DNA from: a virus
Strand: one strand, 5' to 3'
DNA length: 21,682 nt
Virus record (IMG/VR): IMGVR_UViG_3300025010_001191
Coordinates: 1 to 21,682 of that record
The position numbers and the translations under genes were made by a program. Below are positions 5,971 through 12,566 of the stretch, piece by piece. Numbering within the stretch: position 1 is the stretch's first letter; each line of letters begins with the position of its first letter. The notes under the pieces were generated by a model that did no database searches, was not told the DNA's origin, and worked only from the letters and a program-made list of their open reading frames with translations.

Positions 5971-6052
5971 AGTATCACCGGATTATCTTACTAGCATAGA
6001 AAATCCGAAGTATATCTACAAGGTCGCCTTCCACGGTCTGACCTCTTTTTTT
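5971..6052 (+). ncRNA. Candidate small RNA of about 82 nt
   Basis: Bounded by the promoter at 5935-5964 and a terminator (AGGTC 6021-6025 with GACCT 6040-6044, then CTTTTTTT). Inside, CGGAT and ATCCG can close a second hairpin (about 5979-6007). No credible reading frame lies in it. It is divergent from the Tad2 gene and under the same operator, so it may belong to the same regulon. Confidence 0.5.
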
Positions 6053-6248
6053 GCCCAAAACAAAACTAACCCCAACTCATGCGTCGTGACATTGGTTCAA
6101 ATTCACCAGTATTATTAATTATCTGTTTTTCATATGAGCGAAAAGTTTTATGTAGTTTTCTTCTATGATGCTTATTTAATTTGTCATAACATGGTCGTCT
6201 TGCGTAATCATAGCGAGGAGATTTATACAATAATACTAACTCCCTTCA

Positions 6249-6289
6249 ATAAAACAAAACTCCCCCAAGTAGGAACTCAGGAGAGTTTT
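6249..6289 (-). terminator. Terminator of the large minus-strand RNA
   Basis: On the minus strand, AAAACTC (6289-6283) pairs with GAGTTTT (6262-6256), with extra C/G pairs inside, then G and TTTTATT. It closes the transcript that begins near 6827. Confidence 0.7.
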
Positions 6290-6566
6290 GCCACCCTCAA
6301 TGCCTGCGCCTGCATCTCTTGGGTTGTGTCTGGTAGTGGTCGGGTTAGCTCCCATGCCGTATGTCGCAGAGGGGTTTTGTCCCGCGGGCGGTTATTAACC
6401 ACTTTTAGCCACCAGTAATATTTTGTCTGACCGTTGTTGTCGTTTTAAGCGGTAATTGCTTTTAGGATACCCAATATGCCGTTATCGCATATGACTTTTC
6501 ACTAATAAAATTAGCGTGGCTTGCAATTTTATCCCTCGTCAGCGTTTCCGCCACCGCTTAATTTGA

Positions 6567-6643
6567 AGGGACGAAAGGGAATCGAACCCATGACCTCTGC
6601 TCACCGTAGAAGTGTCAGAACTTTACCACTAAGCTATCAACCC
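6567..6643 (-). tRNA. tRNA-like gene with abnormal anticodon arm
   Basis: Acceptor GGGTTGA (6643-6637) pairs with TCGTCCC (6574-6568) apart from one mismatch. The D arm is GCTT-AGTGGTA-AAGT, the variable region AGGTC, and the T arm has a canonical TTCGATT loop with a GGG/CCC core. No CCA is encoded. The anticodon arm is about 5 nt too long: CTG-A-CAC-TTCTACG-GTG-AG-CAG. If the 7-nt loop is TTCTACG, U33 is present and the anticodon is CUA (amber), but position 37 is C, not the usual purine. Shifting by one would give UCU with a poor stem. It may be a domain of the large RNA and not a decoding tRNA. Confidence 0.6.
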
Positions 6644-6833
6644 ATATTTACCGTCCCACCCTGGTACGCCTGATTTTGACAGAGGCGTGGTGGGATCTGT
6701 TAAAATTTCTGTGAAGGTGCTATCTCTCCGTCTATCATGCGAAGAATGATGTATGAACACCGCCACAATGACCTCCACTTTGTACGACCCAACATATAAA
6801 AACAATAAGAGGCGTGGGAGGATTTATTGATGT

Positions 6834-6862
6834 ATTATACCACTCATCAAAAGCAATTTCAA
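6834..6862 (-). promoter_or_regulatory. Promoter of the large minus-strand RNA
   Basis: On the minus strand, TTGAAA (6862-6857), a 17-bp spacer and TATAAT (6839-6834). The block TGAGTGGTATAATA (6846-6833) is identical to that in the promoter of the 4995-5188 RNA. No CAACCGTTTAC operator is seen here. Confidence 0.85.
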
Positions 6863-6938
6863 CAACTTTTTCCCTAAAACTTACCTGAAATATGGACAAA
6901 TTATGACCGCATAACTTATATCAACAGGGGGTGGTCAA

Positions 6939-7166
6939 TTGTTCGATATGATTATGAAACATGAGGATGCTAAACGCCTTGACAATGAAGCAATGTTCGG
7001 GGTGATAAATTCTATCTACCCTGACAGAGAACTTTATAGCATGTCCTTAGATTGGCGCGATAACAAGCAGTATGTCCTAAAAGTGAAGGGCGTAAAGGGC
7101 GATGTGCTTGTCGGATGGCAGGAAGTAAAATACTCAAAGGAGTGGAATGACGCATGGGGACATTAA
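6939..7166 (+). CDS. Hypothetical protein, first gene of the FtsK operon
   Basis: A 75-aa acidic/basic mixed protein (MIMKHEDAKRLDNEAMFGVI, LDWRDNKQYVLKVKG, WNDAWGH). TTG at 6939 is favoured because the G-rich site at 6926-6934 is close; ATG 6948 would be spaced too far. No family recognised. It heads the rightward operon, overlaps the next small gene by 13 bases, and has no obvious consensus promoter upstream. Confidence 0.6.
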   Translation: MFDMIMKHEDAKRLDNEAMFGVINSIYPDRELYSMSLDWRDNKQYVLKVKGVKGDVLVGWQEVKYSKEWNDAWGH

Positions 7167-7306
7167 CAACTATTGGCGTTGTGTTGCTGACAATTGCATC
7201 TTACAGTTTAGTCGAAATACTTCTGATGGGCAGGGAGAAGTTGAAGTCTGTATGGACTGAGGTTGACAATATCCCTGATAGTAAGGAGGCATGGGATAAT
7301 GAGTAG
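7154..7306 (+). CDS. Small single-span membrane protein
   Basis: A 50-aa protein. Residues about 3-25 are hydrophobic (TLTTIGVVLLTIASYSLVEI), followed by a charged tail ending DSKEAWDNE. AAGGAGTGG precedes the ATG. Its stop overlaps the FtsK start (ATGAGTAG), so the two are translationally coupled. It may be a membrane partner for the FtsK-like ATPase, an inference from position. Confidence 0.65.
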   Translation: MGTLTTIGVVLLTIASYSLVEILLMGREKLKSVWTEVDNIPDSKEAWDNE

Positions 7307-8531
7307 CGGATCGGCAAATGCTTTTGACGGTATCGGCAAGGGTATATGGTTGGGAGTTGATTCAAGCATTAACTGTATTACGAATGTGGTAAAGTTTTTT
7401 ACCGATAAGTATTCCGAGAATAAGAAGGAAAAGGCTAAAGAGTTATTTAGAAATGTCGGCATGGAACGAACTGACGTAAGCGGTAAAGTTGATAGACCGC
7501 GAATTGTTAAGCAGATAAAAACGGATTATGGGGTTCATATGATAGTTAAACCTTATCCCGGCATTTGGATAGGTGACTTCTTTAAATACCATGCTCAACT
7601 AGAGTCTGCCTTAAATGCCGAGGTGCAGATTACGCAGGATAGTAAGGGGTATATCCACCTGAGAGTGTTTACAAGGGGCATACCGAGACGCTTTAAGTAT
7701 GTAGGTAGTTTGGCTAGTAGAGCGAAGAAATACCCCTGTGCCGTGCCTGTAGGAGTTGGCAGAGAGGGTTTGGTTATGCTCAATCTATCCGATGATGAAT
7801 GTTTTTCCGTATTGGTTGCCGGGATGCCGGGAGGTGGCAAAAGTAGTTTTATTCGGCAGGCGTTAATGAGTTTAGTTACTAACTATACGCCGGACGAAGC
7901 TATTCTTTATTTGGTCGATATGAAGCGCGGAGGGGTTGAGTTATCGGGATTTCAACTCGCTCCACACGTTAAGGATTTTGCTTGTGACTTAAAAGGTGCT
8001 GGCCGTGTTTTGACTGCTGCGCTGGACGAATTGGATTATCGTGCAGGTTTAATTGGTGGTGCAAATGTTTCTAGTATTGCCGACTACAATAGATACGGCA
8101 AGGGTAAAATGTCTCATGCCGTTGTCGTTATTGATGAATGGATGAGTCTTGACGATGAAGTTAAGAAGATGGCATTAACCTTAGTGCAGCAGGGACGTTT
8201 CGCCGGGATGCACACGATTATTTGCACACAGCATCCGAGTTGTAAAGTTGTATCGGGTGAGGTTAGAAGTTTAATACCGGCAACGATAGCGTTTAAAGTG
8301 TCGTCGAGGCGGTACAGTCGCATGGTTTTAGGTGAGGAACGTAATCAGGCCGCATACTTAGAATGTCCTGGCAGATGTATTTATCAGGCTAAAGAGAGGA
8401 TGCGGAAGGTTCAAGTTATGGACCTGCACCCAAGTAAAATAGAAAAAATGATCCGCAAATTATATCCGACAGATAAAACGGTTACGGTATTGGCAACCGA
8501 GAAAGACAAGGAGGTGGCATTGAGTTGGTGA
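7299..8531 (+). CDS. FtsK/SpoIIIE-type DNA translocase ATPase
   Basis: A 410-aa protein. The FtsK/SpoIIIE motor domain has Walker A GMPGGGKSS (about 174-182), VDMKRGGVEL after it, Walker B HAVVVIDEW (about 271-279), and a later sensor-like segment (IICTQHPS). ATG 7299 has AAGGAGG at 7283-7289; an upstream TTG frame is rejected. There are no membrane spans, and the N-terminus is short. Such small FtsK-like ATPases pair with replication-relaxation proteins in plasmids, integrative elements and phage-plasmids, as here (8834-9460). It may pump or segregate element DNA. Confidence 0.9.
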   Translation: MSSGSANAFDGIGKGIWLGVDSSINCITNVVKFFTDKYSENKKEKAKELFRNVGMERTDVSGKVDRPRIVKQIKTDYGVHMIVKPYPGIWIGDFFKYHAQLESALNAEVQITQDSKGYIHLRVFTRGIPRRFKYVGSLASRAKKYPCAVPVGVGREGLVMLNLSDDECFSVLVAGMPGGGKSSFIRQALMSLVTNYTPDEAILYLVDMKRGGVELSGFQLAPHVKDFACDLKGAGRVLTAALDELDYRAGLIGGANVSSIADYNRYGKGKMSHAVVVIDEWMSLDDEVKKMALTLVQQGRFAGMHTIICTQHPSCKVVSGEVRSLIPATIAFKVSSRRYSRMVLGEERNQAAYLECPGRCIYQAKERMRKVQVMDLHPSKIEKMIRKLYPTDKTVTVLATEKDKEVALSW

Positions 8532-8773
8532 GAACAATGGATGATTATAACCCCAATATTCATATAGGTTGGACTTATCCAGAAATAAATAAATTTAAAA
8601 AGTCAGAACATGCACATAAATATAGACTTATTGCCGGTAATAACGAGAGGTTTGTAGTTAACTATATACCTACTAAAGATGGACACATAGTCAGGTATGG
8701 TTATTTCTCAGAAACAAAGTCATGCTCTCCGAATGGTTATGATAAGGTGGACGGTGGGGCAGGAAACTGGTAA
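8525..8773 (+). CDS. Hypothetical protein, 82 aa
   Basis: TTG start at 8525, overlapping the FtsK stop, with AAGGAGGTGG at 8508-8517. Composition is polar and aromatic (YNPNIHIGWTYPEINKFKKS, GHIVRYGYFSETKS), ending GGAGNW. No family recognised. A GTG at 8528 is a possible alternative. It sits between the FtsK ATPase and the replication-relaxation gene. Confidence 0.6.
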   Translation: MVRTMDDYNPNIHIGWTYPEINKFKKSEHAHKYRLIAGNNERFVVNYIPTKDGHIVRYGYFSETKSCSPNGYDKVDGGAGNW

Positions 8774-8833
8774 CTAAACTTTTCAGCAATTCAAGACAAA
8801 ACAACTTTGTTTTAATGTGAGGTGTTAGGCGAT

Positions 8834-9460
8834 ATGCCTGCTAAACTTTCCGAGACTTCTTTAAAACCGCTTAAAGAAACTTCTCGTCGTTTCTTAATTA
8901 TCAACTTTATTCAAGATTTCGGGGTGCTTTCTCGTCGGTTAGTTAACCAGTTAGTGTTTGACGATTCGGAGTATGGTCAATGGAAGTGTAGAGTTGAGTT
9001 GAAGAAGTTGCATGATGCCGGTTTAATCCAGCGAGGTAGATGTATGTCAACTAACGATTATGTGTATTGGTGCGGCAAACAACCGAAGCAGGTTGAGCAT
9101 ATTTTAGGGATTAACGAAGTATGTATAATCGTGCGTGAGAAGGCCATATTCAAGCGCGAATACGATTTTGGTATTGGAGTAGCAGACGCTTATATTACCG
9201 TTGAAAATAGACCTTATTTTGTGGAATATCAGCGAGCGATTAATCACTCTGATATGTCGGTTAAGGTTAAGCAATACGAGCAATATGCGCTTAGTCGTAA
9301 ATGGGATACCGAGGATTGGCCGATGCCGGGACGTTTCGCCCGTGTGGTGGTTGTTGTTGATAATCTTAAAGACAGGGCGCGGATTGAGAAACTTGTCAAG
9401 GACAGTTCGGTTAAGTTTATCGTTTGTCTATTAAATGAAGTTAAGGAGGTTATTGTATGA
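8834..9460 (+). CDS. Replication-relaxation family protein
   Basis: A 208-aa protein. Residues about 18-85 form a winged helix (FLIINFIQDFGVLSRRLVNQ, ELKKLHDAGLIQRG). The C-terminal part carries YDFGIGVADAYITVENRPYF-VEYQRA, with an acidic D...E-x-Q pattern like a restriction-type nuclease fold. This is the Replic_Relax layout seen in mobile elements, sometimes linked to rolling-circle or conjugative relaxation. ATG 8834 is preferred, with GTGAGGTG at 8816-8823; GTG 8822 overlaps that site. It pairs with the FtsK-like ATPase upstream. Confidence 0.8.
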   Translation: MPAKLSETSLKPLKETSRRFLIINFIQDFGVLSRRLVNQLVFDDSEYGQWKCRVELKKLHDAGLIQRGRCMSTNDYVYWCGKQPKQVEHILGINEVCIIVREKAIFKREYDFGIGVADAYITVENRPYFVEYQRAINHSDMSVKVKQYEQYALSRKWDTEDWPMPGRFARVVVVVDNLKDRARIEKLVKDSSVKFIVCLLNEVKEVIV

Positions 9461-9678
9461 GTATTCAAGGTATGGGTTATGGGATTGGTTATCTCTTAGG
9501 GACTATTTATCACTTAGGACCGCCGGATTATGAAGATAAATATTTGAAGCGACAGAGGAAGTTAAGAAAAGCTGATGCAATATTTAATAAGCGGATGGAG
9601 TCTCTTTACGGGGATGCCTGGGAGAAGATACGGGATAAACGTGTTGCCGCCAATACGAATAGAATGTTGGGGAGGTAA
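9457..9678 (+). CDS. Hypothetical protein, 73 aa
   Basis: ATG 9457 overlaps the previous stop by 4 bases and has AAGGAGG upstream. The N-terminus is glycine-rich (MSIQGMGYGIGYLLGTIYHL), possibly a short amphipathic or membrane-touching segment, followed by a very basic helical region (KYLKRQRKLRKADAIFNKRM). No family recognised. It could be nucleic-acid binding by charge alone. Confidence 0.6.
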   Translation: MSIQGMGYGIGYLLGTIYHLGPPDYEDKYLKRQRKLRKADAIFNKRMESLYGDAWEKIRDKRVAANTNRMLGR

Positions 9679-9679
9679 A

Positions 9680-9895
9680 ATGTATAGAGGTGGGTATTAT
9701 TTAGGTTATTCATACATGGCAAAGGTTTATGATGAACCTTCGAGGTTGGGCATAGATAACGGCAGAATATCTAAGTTAACCGTATGTGATTATCGTAAAA
9801 CGGTTGTTAATTATGATCGTGGTTGGGATGTTTGGCCGAAAGATATTGACCACTACAGAGCGTATACGGAAATTAAAAGGCGATTGTTGGAGTAA
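9680..9895 (+). CDS. Hypothetical protein, 71 aa
   Basis: ATG 9680 directly follows the previous gene, with GGGGAGG upstream; a longer frame from 9575 is rejected. Aromatic-rich: MYRGGYYLGYSYMAKVYDE, then DYRKTVVNYDRGWDVWPKDI. A similar composition occurs in many small phage proteins of unknown role. Confidence 0.6.
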   Translation: MYRGGYYLGYSYMAKVYDEPSRLGIDNGRISKLTVCDYRKTVVNYDRGWDVWPKDIDHYRAYTEIKRRLLE

Positions 9896-9908
9896 AGGAG
9901 TGTTGTTA

Positions 9909-10106
9909 ATGAAAAGAGAAGAATTTACCAAGATATTTGAGATTTTCCATGCTAATATAGATAAACTTGATACTGACTATGAAAATGGTGTTGAGGAATT
10001 CGACAAGGCAATGGATGTTTGCATATCTTTACTTGCTATATGCGAGGTGTTTGCCGAGAATATGCCCGATGAAGTATTGGAGGCGATTGATATTAAATGG
10101 GAATAG
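9909..10106 (+). CDS. Hypothetical helical protein, 65 aa
   Basis: ATG 9909 with AAAGGAG at 9895-9901. Acidic and helical (FTKIFEIFHANIDKLDTDYE, EVFAENMPDEVLEAIDI). No family recognised. It is followed by a terminator, so it is the last gene of the FtsK sub-operon. Confidence 0.6.
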   Translation: MKREEFTKIFEIFHANIDKLDTDYENGVEEFDKAMDVCISLLAICEVFAENMPDEVLEAIDIKWE

Positions 10107-10115
10107 GAAAGTTTG

Positions 10116-10138
10116 TAACCCGAAAGGGTTATTTTTTT
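10116..10138 (+). terminator. Rho-independent terminator
   Basis: TAACCC (10116-10121), loop GAAA, GGGTTA (10126-10131), then T7. It separates the FtsK sub-operon from the RHH-led sub-operon. Confidence 0.9.
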
Positions 10139-10171
10139 CGGTAGATTTGTACTGAATATGGCAGAAAAGAC

Positions 10172-10200
10172 TTGCATTGTATATCTAAACGGTATATAAT
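10172..10200 (+). promoter_or_regulatory. Promoter of the RHH/HNH sub-operon
   Basis: TTGCAT (10172-10177), a 17-bp spacer and TATAAT (10195-10200). Repeated GTATAT steps flank the -10 and could be sites for the RHH protein encoded just downstream. Confidence 0.8.
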
Positions 10201-10220
10201 ATATATGAGGTGAGGCAGAA

Positions 10221-10361
10221 TTGAAGCGCAGAAGTATTTTTATGGATGATGAAAGACACGGAAAATTGAAGAAGGAGGCAGGTAAACAGAAGTTGAAAGT
10301 TTCTGAGTTGATTCGTCGGATTATTGATGAATGGTTGGATAATAGAAAGGAGGAAAAGTAA
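10221..10361 (+). CDS. Ribbon-helix-helix (CopG/Arc-type) regulator
   Basis: A 46-aa protein with TTG start; GAGGTGAGG lies just upstream. The beta strand (RRSIFMDDERHGKLKKEA), then helices LKVSELIRRIIDEWLD, give the classic RHH pattern, a full-size single domain. These dimerise and bind operator DNA. As first gene after a strong promoter it is probably an autorepressor of this sub-operon. Its stop is followed directly by the HNH start. Confidence 0.75.
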   Translation: MKRRSIFMDDERHGKLKKEAGKQKLKVSELIRRIIDEWLDNRKEEK

Positions 10362-10799
10362 TTGCCTTTACTTTCTAATGGATGCGGTCACTCAGGCAGA
10401 CACAGAGGATTAACCTATTTATCCATGAACGAAATACACAGTAGGATAAATAGCGGAAATTATGCTATTCATAAGAAGTATTCGCTACTGATAAACTTTG
10501 ACGGAACAGAAATTATATCCTTGAATGACTTTGTAGTACTACCTGTAAGCGGTCTTAGGGCGAATAAAACAGGCAGGAGACCGTTTGTAAGGATCAGGGG
10601 CGTAAAGGGTAAGAAAAGTATTCACATTTTAACTTATGAGGCATGGTATGATGATGAACTTACAGAAGGATTTAGTGTTCACCATCAAGATTTCAATAGA
10701 ACAAATAACCGCTACACTAATTTAGAGAAGTTAGATGCAGATACCCATAAACTAATACATACCCAAATAGACAGGGGGTATATGTCTTATTGTGGTTGA
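10362..10799 (+). CDS. HNH homing-type endonuclease
   Basis: A 145-aa protein, TTG start at 10362, with AAAGGAGG at 10347-10353. The C-terminal half carries the HNH core: FSVHHQDFNRTNNRYTNLEK, then H in DTHKLIH. This fits a phage free-standing HNH nuclease (HNH_3-like). The N-terminal half (PVSGLRANKTGRRPFVRIRG) resembles the strand-rich part that precedes HNH in such proteins. It may be a selfish homing nuclease or aid DNA processing. Confidence 0.8.
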   Translation: MPLLSNGCGHSGRHRGLTYLSMNEIHSRINSGNYAIHKKYSLLINFDGTEIISLNDFVVLPVSGLRANKTGRRPFVRIRGVKGKKSIHILTYEAWYDDELTEGFSVHHQDFNRTNNRYTNLEKLDADTHKLIHTQIDRGYMSYCG

Positions 10800-10814
10800 G
10801 AAGGAGGAAGCAAA

Positions 10815-11228
10815 TTGAGCGATAAACTACCCGAAAAGGTAATCCCAATTTCAACACTCCGCATTATCAGGGATAAGAACAAGAAATGCACTTGCCGTAA
10901 CCGTAAATTCTACATCGACACTCAGAACAGAGAAATTTCGTGTCAAGAGTGCGGTGCAGTTATTGACCCCTATGATGCTATGCTAGACATTGCAAATCAT
11001 TATGAGCAGTTCGGTAAGGAAGTTGATAACCTGCTGACTCAGCGCAAGCAGATATTAGACTATAAACCGCATCTTCTTGTTATGCGTGAGTTAGAGAAAA
11101 TCTACATGGGCGGTAAGATGTTGCCTTGTTGTCCTCATTGCGGTAAGGGTATACACGCTAAAGAATTGTTGGTTGCTAGTACGAGTAAGCAGTACGAGGA
11201 CAGACGAAGGTTGAAGGAGGAAAGTTGA
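10815..11228 (+). CDS. Protein with two zinc-ribbon motifs
   Basis: A 137-aa protein from TTG 10815 (AAGGAGG upstream). The first metal site is CTCRNRKFYIDTQNREISCQ-ECG (about residues 24-48), the second CCPHCGKG (about 104-111). The segment between is helical (MLDIANHYEQFGKEVDNLL). The layout suggests a nucleic-acid-binding zinc protein; no named family is recognised. Confidence 0.65.
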   Translation: MSDKLPEKVIPISTLRIIRDKNKKCTCRNRKFYIDTQNREISCQECGAVIDPYDAMLDIANHYEQFGKEVDNLLTQRKQILDYKPHLLVMRELEKIYMGGKMLPCCPHCGKGIHAKELLVASTSKQYEDRRRLKEES

Positions 11229-11434
11229 TGTATCTAAAAATTAGACAGGATGTTGGTCGCATAATAGAGGACTTAACTTTAGCACTAGAAAACTATAAGT
11301 TAAATTCTGACGAGAAGAAAGATGATCTTATGTGTGAATTGCTGAGATCAAAACAACGCATTAATTTAATTCTTGATACTAATGGGAAATGGTTTTTGTG
11401 TGAAGATGGCAAATCCATATTAGAGGAAAACTAA
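11228..11434 (+). CDS. Hypothetical helical protein, 68 aa
   Basis: ATG 11228 shares its A with the preceding TGA and has AAGGAGG at 11214-11220. Helical and charged (MYLKIRQDVGRIIEDLTLAL, MCELLRSKQRINLILD). No family recognised; it lies between a zinc protein and YopX. Confidence 0.6.
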   Translation: MYLKIRQDVGRIIEDLTLALENYKLNSDEKKDDLMCELLRSKQRINLILDTNGKWFLCEDGKSILEEN

Positions 11435-11850
11435 TGAGAGAGATTATTTTTAGGGGTATAAGATTAGACACTAAGGAATTTACTTATGGTTATTTGTGGG
11501 CAAAAAATAACTGCTCGGTTGGTGCAAGAACATTAATTATGAACAGCATGGGAAGTGCCTACGAGGTTGACACTGAGACTATCGGGCAGTTTTCCGGACC
11601 AAGGGACAGCAAGAGAACTACCGATTTTCCCGAAGGTCAGAGGATTTTTGAGGGTGATATAGTTAAGCGGAAAAAGGATAATGTTGTTAGAGTGGTTATA
11701 TTTAAAGATGGTTCATTCTTGACGGAAAGAATAAAACCATGTAGTAGATGTGTTTTTAACTCATTCCCTTTTTATAGATATGACGAGTGGGAAGTCATTG
11801 GAAATATCCATGAACACAGGAACCTGCTGGGAGGGGATGAAGTAGAGTGA
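11434..11850 (+). CDS. YopX family phage protein
   Basis: A 138-aa protein. MREIIFRGIRLDTKEFTYGY at the N-terminus, ETIGQFSG and the C-terminal FEGDIVKRKK ... WEVIGNIHEH match YopX (named after SPbeta YopX), a common phage family of unknown function. ATG overlaps the preceding TAA by one base. The length is normal for the family. Confidence 0.9.
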   Translation: MREIIFRGIRLDTKEFTYGYLWAKNNCSVGARTLIMNSMGSAYEVDTETIGQFSGPRDSKRTTDFPEGQRIFEGDIVKRKKDNVVRVVIFKDGSFLTERIKPCSRCVFNSFPFYRYDEWEVIGNIHEHRNLLGGDEVE

Positions 11851-12032
11851 AAGAAAAATCAGATATGTTGTTTTTTGCTGACGTGCTTCAATTTGACCTA
11901 AAGGAACTTGACGGCAAAACACTTAAAATGACTGTAGGGGATAATGAATTTATGACCGTTCTTATGGGTCACGACATTGCAACCGGAAATATTTATCTTA
12001 TCGATCAAAGATTTAAGAAGGGCGACAAATAA
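11847..12032 (+). CDS. Hypothetical protein, 61 aa
   Basis: GTG start overlaps the YopX stop, with GGGAGGGG upstream. Beta-rich (LDGKTLKMTVGDNEFMTVLM, NIYLIDQRF), ending in KKGDK. No family recognised. Confidence 0.6.
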   Translation: MKEKSDMLFFADVLQFDLKELDGKTLKMTVGDNEFMTVLMGHDIATGNIYLIDQRFKKGDK

Positions 12033-12148
12033 TGCCCTTCGACTACGCCAGAACAGAACCGGAATACTGCCTTGGGTGCGGTAGAAAGTTGACCGCTGCG
12101 GAGAGGGCAGAGGGGAAATGTGAGAAATGTGGGGAGGAAATTGTATGA
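12032..12148 (+). CDS. Mini zinc-ribbon protein, 38 aa
   Basis: ATG 12032 shares a base with the previous stop. Two CxxC pairs (EYCLGCGRKL and GKCEKCGEEI) make one complete zinc ribbon. Its 3' end is a 21-nt sequence repeated in the next gene (12119-12139 and 12334-12354), which also holds the RBS of the following gene. RBS of its own is weak, so coupling to the upstream gene is likely. Confidence 0.6.
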   Translation: MPFDYARTEPEYCLGCGRKLTAAERAEGKCEKCGEEIV

Positions 12149-12360
12149 AAAAATTAAAACCATGTCCGTTTTGTGGCGGCAAAGCAAAGATTAATAAAAT
12201 GCCATACGGTGACAACTATAAAGTTTATTGTCCTAAATGTGGTATTGCTATGGGTTTTACTTATAGTCATATTCACCCAAAGACGGAGGAAGAAGCTGTG
12301 ACTGCATGGAATACGAGAAGTAAAAAGAAAGAATGTGAGAAATGTGGGGAGGAAGTATAG
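12145..12360 (+). CDS. lar: Lar family restriction-alleviation protein
   Basis: A 71-aa protein. LKPCPFCGGKAKINKM, then YKVYCPKCGIAMGF and TEEEAVTAWNTRSKK fit the Lar restriction-alleviation family, named after Rac prophage Lar, which protects DNA from type I restriction by changing host enzyme activity. The C-terminal CEKCGEEV is an extra half zinc site copied from the neighbouring gene. ATG 12145 has GGGGAGG upstream. Confidence 0.85.
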   Translation: MKKLKPCPFCGGKAKINKMPYGDNYKVYCPKCGIAMGFTYSHIHPKTEEEAVTAWNTRSKKKECEKCGEEV

Positions 12361-12566
12361 TGGGCGTATACGATCCGGTAACACAGGAACCATGTCCCGA
12401 ATGTTGCGAAACTATGTACTCGGAAGGTGTTTCTAATGGCATAGGGTATTACTATCCACCGTTTCATTGTGATAAATGCGGATATTCTGAAAGATGCGGA
12501 TACGAGGGTACTAATTGCAATAAATGCGACCAATACGAGAATTGCTTTGGTGGTTTAAAAATATGA
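12360..12566 (+). CDS. Cysteine-rich zinc-binding protein
   Basis: GTG 12360 overlaps the Lar stop, with GGGGAGG inside the Lar 3' end. A 68-aa protein with several C-x2-C steps (EPCPECCETM, HCDKCGYSERCGYEG, NCNKCDQYENCFGG). A multi-zinc or rubredoxin-like small protein; no named family. Confidence 0.6.
   Translation: MGVYDPVTQEPCPECCETMYSEGVSNGIGYYYPPFHCDKCGYSERCGYEGTNCNKCDQYENCFGGLKI

Larger units (their letters stand above)
6249..6827 (-). ncRNA. Large structured phage RNA of about 580 nt (ROOL/GOLLD-like) with embedded tRNA
   Basis: This minus-strand unit has a clean promoter (6862-6834) and terminator (6289-6249) and no convincing protein gene. Its folds include GTGGGAGG (plus 6814-6821) with CCTCCAC (6772-6778); a long hairpin at 6654-6695 (TCCCACC/GGTGGGA outside ACGCCT/AGGCGT); a tRNA-like cloverleaf (6567-6643); a 7-bp closing stem AAGCGGT (6447-6453) with ACCGCTT (6553-6559) around several hairpins, including ATATGC/GCATAT and CTAAT/ATTAG; and GGTTAATAACC. 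About 580 nt, phage location and a tRNA are the hallmarks of ROOL and GOLLD RNAs. Which of the two it is, or whether it is a new class, cannot be settled by eye. Confidence 0.6.

Noticed and set aside
6134-6418. Plus-strand frame of 94 codons
   Set aside because: No RBS, cysteine- and serine-rich random composition, and it runs antisense through the structured RNA terminator.
6277-6444. Minus-strand open frame of 55 codons reading WELTRPLPDTTQEMQAQALR near its end
   Set aside because: It has no good start codon or RBS, lies wholly inside the structured RNA unit, and ends in that unit's terminator. Neighbouring frames there also look protein-like by chance. A protein remnant cannot be fully excluded.
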